This document shows positions 32,231 to 41,597 of a stretch of 64,000 bases of DNA, in pieces (positions within the stretch are counted from its first letter, which is position 1; the number at the start of each line of letters is the position of its first letter). A program made the translations under genes and the position numbers. Under the pieces are notes generated by a model that saw only the letters and a program-made list of their open reading frames with translations, was not told the origin of the DNA and did no database searches. The DNA comes from HRBIN16 sp049969495 (GTDB lineage: Bacteria; Armatimonadota; HRBIN16), in contig JBMFOT010000001.1 of assembly GCA_049969495.1 (NCBI GenBank), positions 36,567-100,566 of the forward strand. Direction: 5' to 3'.

Positions 32231-33325
32231 TCACTCCAGCAGCTCGTACCGTGTATTCCGCCGACGGGGCTCATAGCCCGCATCGCGTATTAACCGCTCC
32301 ATCTCCGCAGCGGTCGGGATGAACTTGCTACCCGCAGCGGACACCACGTTCTCCTCGATCATCGTGGAGCCGAGGTCGTTAATACCGTATCCCAGCGCAA
32401 CTTGTGTAATCTTCGGTCCTTGCGTGAGGATAGACGCTTGCAAGTTCGGTACGTTATGCAGCATCAAGCGGGCAACCGCTACTGTACGCAGATAATCGTA
32501 GCCGGTCGCCTTTTTGATATGGGGCAGTTCGGTCTCTTCCGGCTGGAAGTTCCACGCGATAAAGGCACGGAAGCCCCCTGTTTGCTCCTGCAGTTCCCGG
32601 ATGCGCAGCAGGTGCTCTACGCGGTCCTCTACGCTCTCCACATGCCCGAACATCATGGTGGCGGTACTGTAGATGCCCAGTTCGTGTGCAACGCGCATAC
32701 AGTGCAGCCATTCATCCACCGTATGCTTGTAAGGGGCAATCTGCTGGCGCACGCGGTCTACCAGAATCTCGCCGCCACCGCCAGGAATGGACTGTAAGCC
32801 TGCCTGTTGTAACCGGCGCAGGGTCTGCTCGACGCTCAGGCGAGAGATGTGGGCGATGTAGATAATCTCCGTCGGGGACAACGCGTGGATAATGACCTGC
32901 GGAAACCGCTCGCGGATGCTGGCAAACAGGTTCTCGTAGTAGTCCAGTTTGAGACGAGGGTTTAAGCCACCCTGTACGAGCACCTCCACACCGCCCTTAT
33001 CCACCAGCTCCTGAATCTTGGCGAAAATCTCGTCCATCGAGAGCGTGTAGCCCTCATCATGACCCGGCACGCGGTAGAAAGAGCAGAATTTGCATCGCAC
33101 CCAGCAGACGTTGGTGTAGTTGATGATTCGCCCCACCACGTAGGTCACAATCCGATGAGGATGGATGCGCTCACGCACGTGGTTGGCAAGCGCCGCGATT
33201 TCGGGCAGGCGGGGATACCGGAACAGCCACACTCCCTCCTCGAAGGTGAGGGGTTCGCCTTCAACTACCTTATCGGCAATGCGCTCTATGGTAATGGTTT
33301 TACGCTCGGCTAAGACACCTTTCAT
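32231..33325 (-). CDS. mqnC: Cyclic dehypoxanthine futalosine synthase
   Basis: Radical-SAM enzyme of the futalosine route to menaquinone, closing the ring of dehypoxanthine futalosine. The cluster motif is CWVRCKFCSFYR, followed by VLVQGGLNP and SIPGGGGEILVDRVR, the MqnC signature that separates it from MqnE. 364 residues from ATG 33325, which has GAGGA five bases upstream. A TATAAT (minus, 33360-33355) upstream gives a plausible promoter with a weak -35. No other mqn gene is in the window. Confidence 0.92.
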   Translation of the reverse strand: MKGVLAERKTITIERIADKVVEGEPLTFEEGVWLFRYPRLPEIAALANHVRERIHPHRIVTYVVGRIINYTNVCWVRCKFCSFYRVPGHDEGYTLSMDEIFAKIQELVDKGGVEVLVQGGLNPRLKLDYYENLFASIRERFPQVIIHALSPTEIIYIAHISRLSVEQTLRRLQQAGLQSIPGGGGEILVDRVRQQIAPYKHTVDEWLHCMRVAHELGIYSTATMMFGHVESVEDRVEHLLRIRELQEQTGGFRAFIAWNFQPEETELPHIKKATGYDYLRTVAVARLMLHNVPNLQASILTQGPKITQVALGYGINDLGSTMIEENVVSAAGSKFIPTAAEMERLIRDAGYEPRRRNTRYELLE

Positions 33326-33464
33326 CTTTGTCCTCGCAAGGCTGTGTACCATCCATTATACCCTGTTGTGTAACGATGCAAAACGATCCCTGCTTCGGTG
33401 TACACAATCCCGCAATCTGGTGATGTTACAGGTTTCCTTCTGCCATCGTGCAGTCTCCCCCACC

Positions 33465-33686
33465 ATGTTGGTTACCTTCACACTGGGACACGGACACTGG
33501 GCTACCGGCTCCAGCGACATAACCATTGACGGCACGGTAGTCAAAGGCGACCCGAGACGCGCCAGAGGCATCCATGCGAACGCGGCGATGTGGATAGACC
33601 CTTACCTGAAAAACACCTGTATGCTGGACCCGGTAGGGGGAAGCGTCTCGTTCTACGATACGAAAATCAAGCTCGTCAAAGTGTAA
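33465..33686 (+). pseudogene. C-terminal fragment of an unknown gene
   Basis: 73 codons from ATG 33465, without a ribosome site. The composition and the dense, patterned sequence (for example GSSDITIDGTVVKGDPRRAR and GSVSFYDTKIKLVKV) look like the end of a beta-rich protein and not random sequence. No N-terminal part is found in the 100 bases upstream. I do not recognise the family. It may be a truncated gene; a small genuine gene is the alternative. The rest of the 33326-33757 gap holds nothing else. Confidence 0.4.
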
Positions 33687-33757
33687 GCGCATCCTGCATA
33701 GGAAAAAACACAAAAAACATTCAATCATAAAATCACATTCCGGAGGTAACCAGGAGT

Positions 33758-35080
33758 ATGTTTGGGGGAACCTTTAGCAGGTGCGTGAATGTGCGAAGAT
33801 ACCAACTACGCATACTGAAGATGCTTTTGCCGGCGCTGACGCTGGTGTTTGTGCTTGCTGCGGTCGTCTGGGGACAACAGTCGACAACAGTGCAGGACCT
33901 GCAGGCAGAGATCGCCCGTCTGCGTGAGCGTGTGGCAGAGCTGGAATCGCTGAAAACGCAGCTGGGCAAACTGGAACAGCAGCTGCAGGAGCTGCAGAAG
34001 ACGCAAAAAGCGCAGGCCCCCACTGTGACTACCGCTAACAAGGAAGCGAAAGTTGCTATCGACGGGCGCACCTTTGTGGGCATTTTCGGCTCGCAGAAAG
34101 ACGGCAGCTTCGCCAACCGCAGTCTGGACATCCCTGACAGCAAAATCCGCTTTACCTTCTACCCGCTGCCGTACATCACTGTAGTCAATCGCTTCAGCAC
34201 CAACCGCGCCGCTACCGGTGGCTTCGATCACTTTTACGTGGACCTGAAGGACTGGGCGGGCGCATGGCGTGGGCATACCCTGCGTATCGGCAAGCATAAA
34301 CTGGATATCGGGCAGGAAACATGGACGGATAACCCGGTGGAAAGTATTGTCATCACCAACGCCGTATCGCATGTCTCCGGCTACGATGAGGGGCTGAACC
34401 TGCGCGGACCGCTTTCCACAGGCGCCCACCCGTGGACGTACTCCGTCGAGCTGGTTAACGGGAACCAGGGCTTCGTAGCGGCACCGGCGGAGCTCACGTG
34501 GGGCGTAAAAGTGGGCGGACTGCTCACGGACAAGATATACCTGTCCCTCAGCTACCTGCGCACCGGCAACCTGGTAAAGCGAGATGGCACGCTGGACAAG
34601 CCCGATTTCAACATCGCGGAGGTGTTTGACCCGCCGGCGGGTGCAACAGGCTGGCGTCGTAGCCTCTGGGAGATGGACCTGCGCTACGGATACGGTAAAG
34701 AGGGCATCAAATCCATCACAGGAAGCGAGGCGGACGAACCCTGGCAGCTGGCGCTGGCTTACGGACGCTTCAACGACGACGCTGAGGGCGCGCCGGACCG
34801 CAAGGGCAACTATGGCTTCGTCGAAGCGCTGTTCAACCTGACTCCCAAAGCGTATCTGGGATTGCGATTCAGCCAGATTCAGCTGGACGACGGCGCTACT
34901 GCCAAACTGGGAGGTAGCCCGGTGGCGGTGAACAAATACCGCAGGTACTCCCTCGGGCTGGGCTACCGGTTATCGCGCTTGACGCACCTCAAGACGGAGT
35001 ACACCATCAACGATACCAGCGGCGGCGCAACCGACCCCGACCTGAACCAGTTCGCTGTCGGCATGGCGACCAAGTTCTGA
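33758..35080 (+). CDS. Outer-membrane porin with N-terminal coiled coil
   Basis: 440 residues. A signal peptide lies near residues 18-40 after an unusually long n-region (ATG 33821 would shorten it but lacks a ribosome site). Then a coiled coil (about 44-85, DLQAEIARLRERVAELESL type), and a barrel of alternating strands ending with NQFAVGMATKF, an aromatic C-terminus typical of porins. The coiled-coil-plus-barrel layout recalls Oms/OprB-like porins that span the periplasm or tie to peptidoglycan. The substrate is unknown. A hairpin repeat lies just downstream. Confidence 0.78.
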   Translation: MFGGTFSRCVNVRRYQLRILKMLLPALTLVFVLAAVVWGQQSTTVQDLQAEIARLRERVAELESLKTQLGKLEQQLQELQKTQKAQAPTVTTANKEAKVAIDGRTFVGIFGSQKDGSFANRSLDIPDSKIRFTFYPLPYITVVNRFSTNRAATGGFDHFYVDLKDWAGAWRGHTLRIGKHKLDIGQETWTDNPVESIVITNAVSHVSGYDEGLNLRGPLSTGAHPWTYSVELVNGNQGFVAAPAELTWGVKVGGLLTDKIYLSLSYLRTGNLVKRDGTLDKPDFNIAEVFDPPAGATGWRRSLWEMDLRYGYGKEGIKSITGSEADEPWQLALAYGRFNDDAEGAPDRKGNYGFVEALFNLTPKAYLGLRFSQIQLDDGATAKLGGSPVAVNKYRRYSLGLGYRLSRLTHLKTEYTINDTSGGATDPDLNQFAVGMATKF

Positions 35081-35093
35081 CGGATTCCTGTAA

Positions 35094-35176
35094 GGAGGGC
35101 GAGCCTCCGGGTAACATGAACGGCTCGGACGGAGCCTCGCCCTCCACGTGCTTGAATGGGAAGGTTGCACTCCGTC
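35094..35176. repeat. Hairpin repeat, copy 2 of 3, with a competing arm
   Basis: The shared unit is 35128-35146 (GACGGAGC, four bases, CCCTCCA) and 35157-35176 (TGGGAAGG, then ACTCCGTC). In this copy the left arm can also pair with an upstream 16-base segment (35094-35109 against 35130-35145, one mismatch), so two exclusive folds exist. The gap 35081-35311 otherwise holds no gene. Confidence 0.7.
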
Positions 35177-35311
35177 ATGACCACAGGGGTTGGTGAACTC
35201 CATTCCCGCAAACGCTCCCCGCACCGCCAACGATAAGGCACTGGGCAGGAAAGCCCCTCTCTCCTCCACGAAGTACAAAGATCAACACTGTTAAATCGAG
35301 GGGGAGAGCCC

Positions 35312-37387
35312 ATGTGGAGAGCCGTTTTGCCGTTCTGTATGATGGGTGCTATGTTGACCGTCGCCGGCGCACAGCCGAAAGCCGATTTCTACGTTGCCAC
35401 CAATGGCAACGACAGCTGGTCGGGCAGGCTGTCGGCTCCAAACCAACAACGCACCGACGGACCTTTCGCCACCCTGAAGAGGGCACAGCAGGCGGTGCGC
35501 GAGTTGCGACGTTCTCGGCGATTGAATCGCCCTGTAGTGGTGATGGTACGCAAAGGAACATACTACCTGAGCGAGCCTCTGGTGTTCACCTCTGAGGATT
35601 CCGGCACAGCGCAATCTCCCACGGTGTACACCGCCTACCCGGGTGAGAAGCCGACCATCAGTGGAGGTGTCGTGCTGAAGGGTTGGGTGGTTACCCCGGA
35701 CGGGCGGTGGCAACTGCAGATACCCGAGGTGCAGCGCGGGGAATGGAACTTCATCCAGCTGTGGGTGAACGGCGAGCGGCGATACCGCCCTCGCTTGCCC
35801 AAAAACGGTTACTATACTATCGCCGAGGAGTTGCCGCCGGTGCAGGGCAAAGGCTCTAACGCCTTCGTGTTCCAGAGCGGGGAGATTCGCCCCGACTGGT
35901 ATCGCCTGAACGATGTGGAGGTGATGGCTACCCAGCTCTGGACGATGGCGAGATTGCGCATTGCGCAGGTAGACACCGAGAAAAACGTTGTTACCTTCAC
36001 CGGATACACCTCGCATGACCAGTGGTGGTCTACTCTGCATAAGGGGCATCGCTACTTCGTGGAAAACGTCCGTGAAGCGTTGAGCGAGCCCGGCGAGTGG
36101 TATCTGGACAGGGGCAGAGGGGTGTTGACCTACCTCCCCAAAGCGGGCGAAACACCTGAAAAAAGCCTTGTGATTGCGCCCAGGGTAGACCGCTTGCTGG
36201 TGCTGAAGGGCGATGTCAAGGGGCGCAAGTGGGTGCAGAATCTCATCTTTCGCGGTCTGACCTTCGCGCATACGAACTGGGTGACGCCTGCCGAGGGCTA
36301 CAGCTTCCCGCAGGCGGAAGCCATCCTGTGGGCGGCGATTAGCGCAGAGGGAGCGCGTGACTGCGCCTTTGAGGATTGTCGCATCGCGCATACCGGAACC
36401 TACGCCATCGAGTTCGGGCGAGGGTGCAAACGCAATCGCGTGGAACGATGCGAGATGACCGACCTCGGCGCAGGGGGCGTGAAAATCGGCGAGATGGTGA
36501 TTCGGCAGGACGAGGAAGAGGTTGCCAGCCACAACATAATCCGCGATAACCTGATAGCGCACGGCGGCAGGCTCCACCCCGCGGCGATTGGCGTGTGGAT
36601 TGGACAGTCGCCCTATAACCGCGTCGAGCACAACGAAATCTGCGACCTGTATTACACGGGTGTCTCCATCGGCTGGACGTGGGGCTACGCGGAGGCGCTG
36701 GCACATCATAATACCGTTGCCTACAACCACATCCACCACATCGGACAAGGTGTGCTCAGCGATATGGGCGGCATCTACACACTGGGTTTTCACGAAGGCA
36801 CGATACTGCATCACAACCTCATCCACGACATCGAGAGCCTCAGCTACGGTGGGTGGGGCATCTACTTTGATGAGGGAACCACGCACATCCTTGCCGAGAA
36901 CAACGTGGTGTATCGTACCAAGACGGGCGGTTTCCATCAGCACTACGGCAAGGAGAACGTGGTGCGCAATAACATCTTTGCCTTCGCGCGAGAGGGACAA
37001 ATCCAACGATCGCGCATGGAAGAGCACCTCTCCTTTACCTTCGAACGCAACATTGTCTACTGGCGCGAGGGACCGCTGCTGCACGGCAACTGGGGCGATA
37101 ACCAATACAAAATGGACTACAACCTCTACTGGCACGAAGGCGGCGGTGAAATCCGTTTCGCGAACCTCTCACTGGAGGAGTGGCGTGCGAAGGGGCAGGA
37201 TGTGCACTCGGTGATTGCCGACCCGCTATTCGCTGCTCCCGACAAGGGCGACTTTCGGCTGAAACCGGGCTCGCCTGCCTCCCAAATCGGCTTCCAGCCG
37301 ATAGACATCTCGAAAGCGGGAAGGCTAACCGCCAAACGCAAAGGCGGAACTCCACTGGCTCCGCCTGCATTTCCGACGGGGAAGTAG
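35312..37387 (+). CDS. Secreted right-handed parallel beta-helix protein
   Basis: 691 residues with a signal peptide (cleavage after AGA near 23). It opens with the DUF1565-like segment FYVATNGNDSWSGRL. The middle to end is a series of short N/H-rich turns (for example NNTVAYNHIHHIG-type repeats) typical of pectate-lyase-like beta helices. It is probably a carbohydrate lyase or hydrolase acting outside the cell; no family-specific catalytic triad could be assigned. ATG 35312 follows GAGGGGGAG. It stands alone between the hairpin repeat and the convergent lnt gene. Confidence 0.82.
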   Translation: MWRAVLPFCMMGAMLTVAGAQPKADFYVATNGNDSWSGRLSAPNQQRTDGPFATLKRAQQAVRELRRSRRLNRPVVVMVRKGTYYLSEPLVFTSEDSGTAQSPTVYTAYPGEKPTISGGVVLKGWVVTPDGRWQLQIPEVQRGEWNFIQLWVNGERRYRPRLPKNGYYTIAEELPPVQGKGSNAFVFQSGEIRPDWYRLNDVEVMATQLWTMARLRIAQVDTEKNVVTFTGYTSHDQWWSTLHKGHRYFVENVREALSEPGEWYLDRGRGVLTYLPKAGETPEKSLVIAPRVDRLLVLKGDVKGRKWVQNLIFRGLTFAHTNWVTPAEGYSFPQAEAILWAAISAEGARDCAFEDCRIAHTGTYAIEFGRGCKRNRVERCEMTDLGAGGVKIGEMVIRQDEEEVASHNIIRDNLIAHGGRLHPAAIGVWIGQSPYNRVEHNEICDLYYTGVSIGWTWGYAEALAHHNTVAYNHIHHIGQGVLSDMGGIYTLGFHEGTILHHNLIHDIESLSYGGWGIYFDEGTTHILAENNVVYRTKTGGFHQHYGKENVVRNNIFAFAREGQIQRSRMEEHLSFTFERNIVYWREGPLLHGNWGDNQYKMDYNLYWHEGGGEIRFANLSLEEWRAKGQDVHSVIADPLFAAPDKGDFRLKPGSPASQIGFQPIDISKAGRLTAKRKGGTPLAPPAFPTGK

Positions 37388-37444
37388 TCGGGGGACAGTC
37401 CGTAGGAAGTGGATGGCTCGGCTCCCGCCGAGCCATCCGGCAAA

Positions 37445-38923
37445 TCATACACCGCGCCGGCGAGACAACACACCCCACCCCACGCACAGAACCAGCACAA
37501 CAAACACAGCAGCAGTATTCCCTATCCTCACATACAGCGTCCGTTCCCCTCTCAGCTCCACTCCATCTGCCCGCAGATACGCCTCGGTGAACAGTTCCGC
37601 TTTCTGCAGGCATCGCCCCTGCGCGTCGAACACCGCCGAAATGCCCGTCGTGGCAGAGCGCAATACCCATCGGCGCGTTTCCACCGCCCGCAGAGCGCAA
37701 AAGGCAAGGTGCTGTTCCGCTGCAGGCGAACGTCCAAACCATGTATCGTTGGTCACCACGCAGAGCAGGCGCGCTCCCTGCCGCACCATCTCGCAAGCGA
37801 TTTGGGGTAGCGTGGACTCGAAACAGATGGGCGCACCGATGCGCCAGGGGGTCAACAGCACGAGCCGCTCGCCCGGTGAGACGTCCGCGCTCACCACCCC
37901 AAAATGCTCTATCCAGGGCGTCCACCTCCGCAAGGGCACATACTCGCCCCAGGGCACAAGATGCTGTTTGCGGTAGACATCCATGCTACCTCCCGGTGAG
38001 AAGGCAGTAACCGTGTTATAGCTCCTGCCGTCCTCTTCCTCAAAAGTACCGATCAGCACGATGATACCCTGCGCCGTCGCCTGCCGGATGAGCTCGGAAA
38101 AGGGATAGGCAGTGGCATCCGGCACAAGCGATTCCGGGAAAAGAACCATGTTCACCTTCTCACGGACTGCGCTCCCCAGCGCACGCAACATACTCGATTT
38201 GACCTGTTGCTGCATCGGTTCGTCCCACTGGCGGGTGGTATCCACGTTGGGCTGAACAACCAGCGCGGTCAATCGTTCTGGAGCGGGAGGCATGCTCAGT
38301 CTCCACCAACCGAAAAGCAGTAGAAGCACCGAGAGTTCCACCGCCCCCAACAGGGGGCGCATCTTGCGCTGCGCGACCGCTTCGGCAATGGAGGCGTTCA
38401 CCACAACCAACCATGCGCTCAGCCCCCAGACGCCCAGCAGTTCTGCGCTCTGTAGAGGCAAGAGATAGTTATGCTGAGAGACCGCCAGCTGTCCCCACAA
38501 GAAGCCCCACGCTCCCGCCCCGCGCAGCCACTCGATAGCTACCCACAGACCTGCCGCCCACGCGACCGGCAAGGCGGAACCCCGTACGAGCCGGTTGGTC
38601 AGCGCGTAGCTCCACCCGAACGCGCCCGCGAACAACGTCTGCGACAGCACCAGTGCGCCCCACGCCGCCAGTCCCAGCCAGAAGCTGCCCGTCCACCGAT
38701 GCACGAACTGCTGCATCCACCAGAGCAGGATACCGTAGAAGCAGGCTCCCCACACCAGCCCGATAAGGCATCCCTGTCGAGGGTGCGAGAGGGAACGCAG
38801 CGCAAGCATCAGCGGCACCAACGCAATCCATCCCAGCCAGCCCCAATCTGCCGGCGGGAACGCCAGCCACAGCAACAGCGCGCTCAACACACTGCCCAGA
38901 ATGGAAACGAAGAGTCTCTTCAC
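37445..38923 (-). CDS. lnt: Apolipoprotein N-acyltransferase
   Basis: Adds the third acyl chain to lipoproteins in the inner membrane, a marker of diderm envelopes. 492 residues: about seven N-terminal helices (residues 1-210), then a nitrilase domain with Glu in LIGTFEEEDGR, Lys in YRKQHLVPWGEYVP and Cys in APICFESTLPQI, and a final helix (about 470-488). The triad E-K-C is complete, so it should be active. No gene precedes it closely on the same strand. Confidence 0.93.
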   Translation of the reverse strand: MKRLFVSILGSVLSALLLWLAFPPADWGWLGWIALVPLMLALRSLSHPRQGCLIGLVWGACFYGILLWWMQQFVHRWTGSFWLGLAAWGALVLSQTLFAGAFGWSYALTNRLVRGSALPVAWAAGLWVAIEWLRGAGAWGFLWGQLAVSQHNYLLPLQSAELLGVWGLSAWLVVVNASIAEAVAQRKMRPLLGAVELSVLLLLFGWWRLSMPPAPERLTALVVQPNVDTTRQWDEPMQQQVKSSMLRALGSAVREKVNMVLFPESLVPDATAYPFSELIRQATAQGIIVLIGTFEEEDGRSYNTVTAFSPGGSMDVYRKQHLVPWGEYVPLRRWTPWIEHFGVVSADVSPGERLVLLTPWRIGAPICFESTLPQIACEMVRQGARLLCVVTNDTWFGRSPAAEQHLAFCALRAVETRRWVLRSATTGISAVFDAQGRCLQKAELFTEAYLRADGVELRGERTLYVRIGNTAAVFVVLVLCVGWGVLSRRRGV

Positions 38924-39150
38924 ATTGTGCCCTTTTCGCTAATCGCCAACCAGAAGCCTTCCGGGTAGCGCGTGGAAATGGTCAGGTAACGGTACCGGAC
39001 CTGCGGGTACGCCGCTCGAGGTGGAGGTGCGGGTGGTACCCGAAAACGATAAGGGTTCGGACGCCGCGTTTGCTCCACTCTATCAGATGATTGGGTTGGC
39101 TGAGCGAGGTTTTGTATGAGACGAAGTGACCACCCGCCTGGGTCGTTAGG

Positions 39151-39180
39151 TTGACGCTTTGAGCCCTACCGCGTTATACT
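39151..39180 (+). promoter_or_regulatory. Promoter of the ilvE-mcsAB unit
   Basis: TTGACG at 39151-39156, an 18-base spacer and TATACT at 39175-39180. The expected start is only about 15-20 bases before the ATG, with AGGAGGG at 39192-39198. The rest of the 38924-39150 gap holds nothing recognised. Confidence 0.75.
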
Positions 39181-39205
39181 GAAACCGTTACAGGAGGGAA
39201 AGGGC

Positions 39206-40081
39206 ATGCGACGTTTTGTGAACTTGAACGGACAGATGGTCTCGCCAGCCGAGGCAAAGATTGACCTCTACGACCATGGCTTCTTGTACGGCGACGGTGT
39301 GTTCGAGGGCATCCGCGTCTACAACGGGCGCATCTTCAAATTGCAGGAACACGTCGATCGCCTGTACCACAGCGCCCGCGCTCTGATGATCGGCATCCCC
39401 ATTAGCAAAGAGGAGATGACCGAGCGCATCAAGTCGGTGGTGCGCGAGAACGGCGAAACGAACTGCTACATCCGCGTCACCGTTTCGCGCGGGGTAGGGC
39501 TCGGTTTGGACCCCAAACACATCCGTCTGGAGCCGACCATCGCCATCTCCACCGCCGACCTCGCGCTGTATCCACGCGAGATGTATGAGAACGGGTTGCA
39601 TGTGGTCACCGTTTCCACGCGCATTCCGCCTGCGCAATGTTTAGACCCGCGCATCAAGTCGCTGGGGCGGTACATCAATAACATTCTGGCGAAGATGGAA
39701 GCGAACCGCGTGGGTGCAGGCGAAGGATTGATGTTGAACGTCGAGGGCTACGTCGCCGAAGCCACCGGTGATAACCTGTTCATCGTGAAGAGCGGCGTAC
39801 TGCACACTCCACCGCCCTCTGCAGGCATTCTGGCTGGCATCACCCGCGCTACCGTGATGATGCTGGCAGAGAAAATGGGCATCCCTGTGCGCGAAACCAT
39901 GATGACCCTGTACGATGTGTACACCGCCGATGAGGCGTTCCTCACCGGCACCGCCGCCGAGGTGGTACCGATGGTCACACTGGATGAACGCCCTATCGGC
40001 ACGGGTAAGCCGGGCGATGTGACGCATCGTATCATCGCCGCGTTTCGGGAACACACGCAAAGCAGTGGCACGCCTGTCTGA
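39206..40081 (+). CDS. ilvE: Branched-chain amino acid aminotransferase
   Basis: 291 residues, PLP fold class IV. The opening AKIDLYDHGFLYGDGVFEGIR is the archaeal-type BCAT signature when shortened to DHGFLYGDGVFEGIR, and the PLP lysine lies in IKSLGRYINNILAKMEA. It transfers amino groups to 2-keto acids of Val, Leu and Ile. 4-Amino-4-deoxychorismate lyase and D-amino acid aminotransferase share the fold but fit the context less well. Its last 17 bases overlap the kinase gene, so the two are likely one transcript. Confidence 0.92.
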   Translation: MRRFVNLNGQMVSPAEAKIDLYDHGFLYGDGVFEGIRVYNGRIFKLQEHVDRLYHSARALMIGIPISKEEMTERIKSVVRENGETNCYIRVTVSRGVGLGLDPKHIRLEPTIAISTADLALYPREMYENGLHVVTVSTRIPPAQCLDPRIKSLGRYINNILAKMEANRVGAGEGLMLNVEGYVAEATGDNLFIVKSGVLHTPPPSAGILAGITRATVMMLAEKMGIPVRETMMTLYDVYTADEAFLTGTAAEVVPMVTLDERPIGTGKPGDVTHRIIAAFREHTQSSGTPV

Positions 40082-41444
40082 ACAACGGTGTGAGGTCTGC
40101 GGACGCATCGCTGTGCAGTGGCGGGTGCACGCTGACGGTCATACCCGGCTGTTATGCGCAGAATGCACCCGCCGATACCTTGTACGACTCGCTCCCGAAG
40201 CGGCAACAGCGGGCTTCGCGCTGCTCCAGCAGGCTACAGACCAGCCTCAAAGCACCTCCACCTGCCCGCGCTGTGCTACAGAAATTGCCCTGCTTGCCGG
40301 ACAGGGGGTAGCGGGGTGCGCCGACTGTTATCGCTATCTCCCGCAGGCGATCGACCGATGGCTAGAACGATGGTCACTACCGCTTCGTCACAAGGGCGAA
40401 CCGCTGCCAGAAATCGCCCATTCCCTACCCGTGCAGCCTGTCTCCGTGCAGCCGAACGCTTACTGGCTTCACAGCCTGCATCCGTCACAGGTCATCCTCA
40501 GCAGCCGCGCCCGATACGCCCGCAACTTTGTCTGGGCACGCTTTCCCTGGTGCGCCGACAGCGCGGAGCTGGAGCGGGTGCGCGCCCGGGTGGAGCAAGC
40601 CGCGCGCTATAGCCGGTGGCGATTCGACGTGTTGCCCGCGCACCGCATGAAACCCTCCGAACGACAGCGGTGGATAGACCTGCGCCTTGCCAGTCCCCAG
40701 CTGCGCGATAACGCGCTCTACGGTTCACTGATCGTGGACGAAGCGCGCGCCGTGAGCGTATTGGTAAACGAGGAGGACCACCTGCGGGTACAGGCTATCC
40801 TGCCCGGATTGCAGGTGCGTGAGAGTATCGCGCTGGCTCGCGCTGCCTTAGACGCGCTGGCACTGCAAGAGGAGCTGGCTTTCTCCGACAATTACGGATG
40901 GGTAACCGCCTCCTCCCTCAACATCGGGTGGGGGCTGCGGGTCTCGGTGATGATGTATACGCCTGCTCTGGAACGGACGGCACAGCTGCGTACCGTGTGG
41001 CAGGCAGCGACAGAGCTGGGAGGCACTATTCGCGGTTTGCACGGCGAGGGGACGCCCGCCGGCGCGCTGTTCCAGGTGTCCAACCTGCATAGCATCGGCA
41101 TAGACGAGGTGACCGTTGCCGCGCAGGTAGCGGGTACCGCACAGTTTATCGCTCAGGCAGAGCAGCGCACACGGGAGCAGTTACTGCAAAAACAGGTACA
41201 ACAGTTGCACGAAGAGGCAGAACAGGTGTATCATAATCTTGGAAGGGAACGCACCTTGAGAGCCGCAGATGCCTTGCAGATGCTATCGGTAATCAGCCTT
41301 GCCGCGATGGCAGGCTGGGGTCGCTTGAGCGCTGAGGTCTGGAAAGAGATGCTGATGGCAGTGCGCTGGGAAGCCCAGCACGATGACGCCGAATGGCGTG
41401 CCATCAGGATGCGAACGCTGGTGCGGCAAGTGCGCAACGGATAG
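40065..41444 (+). CDS. mcsB: Fused McsA-McsB protein-arginine kinase
   Basis: 459 residues. The N-terminal about 90 residues carry four CxxC pairs (C9/C12, C31/C34, C67/C70, C85/C88), the McsA-type zinc modules. From about 142 the ATP:guanido phosphotransferase domain begins: SSRARYARN, NEEDHLRVQ (235-243), NIGWGLRVS, RGLHGEG (323-329). Relative to Bacillus McsB the active-site Cys (SCPTN) is absent (TASSLN) and the allosteric RDxxRA is DAEWRA. In Bacillus McsA and McsB are separate subunits. Arginine-phosphorylated proteins are delivered to ClpC, encoded next. GTG 40065 has no clear ribosome site. No ctsR is seen. Confidence 0.85.
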   Translation: MARLSEQRCEVCGRIAVQWRVHADGHTRLLCAECTRRYLVRLAPEAATAGFALLQQATDQPQSTSTCPRCATEIALLAGQGVAGCADCYRYLPQAIDRWLERWSLPLRHKGEPLPEIAHSLPVQPVSVQPNAYWLHSLHPSQVILSSRARYARNFVWARFPWCADSAELERVRARVEQAARYSRWRFDVLPAHRMKPSERQRWIDLRLASPQLRDNALYGSLIVDEARAVSVLVNEEDHLRVQAILPGLQVRESIALARAALDALALQEELAFSDNYGWVTASSLNIGWGLRVSVMMYTPALERTAQLRTVWQAATELGGTIRGLHGEGTPAGALFQVSNLHSIGIDEVTVAAQVAGTAQFIAQAEQRTREQLLQKQVQQLHEEAEQVYHNLGRERTLRAADALQMLSVISLAAMAGWGRLSAEVWKEMLMAVRWEAQHDDAEWRAIRMRTLVRQVRNG

Positions 41445-41597
41445 TTCGCCCTTCGGCAACGCGCTTGCATCTGCAGGCTCAAAACGGGTAACCTAATAGA
41501 CGGTAGGAACCTTTTTGTGGAGTACGGTCGGCTTTGCAGGCGCTGTCGAAGGGAGATACCATCCGCAAGCACCGCCGCTGCCGATCAAGGAGGTCCC

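Noticed and set aside
35291..37135. 614-codon open frame opposite the beta-helix gene
   Set aside because: Antisense shadow of a well-supported secreted protein; no start context and no recognisable domain.
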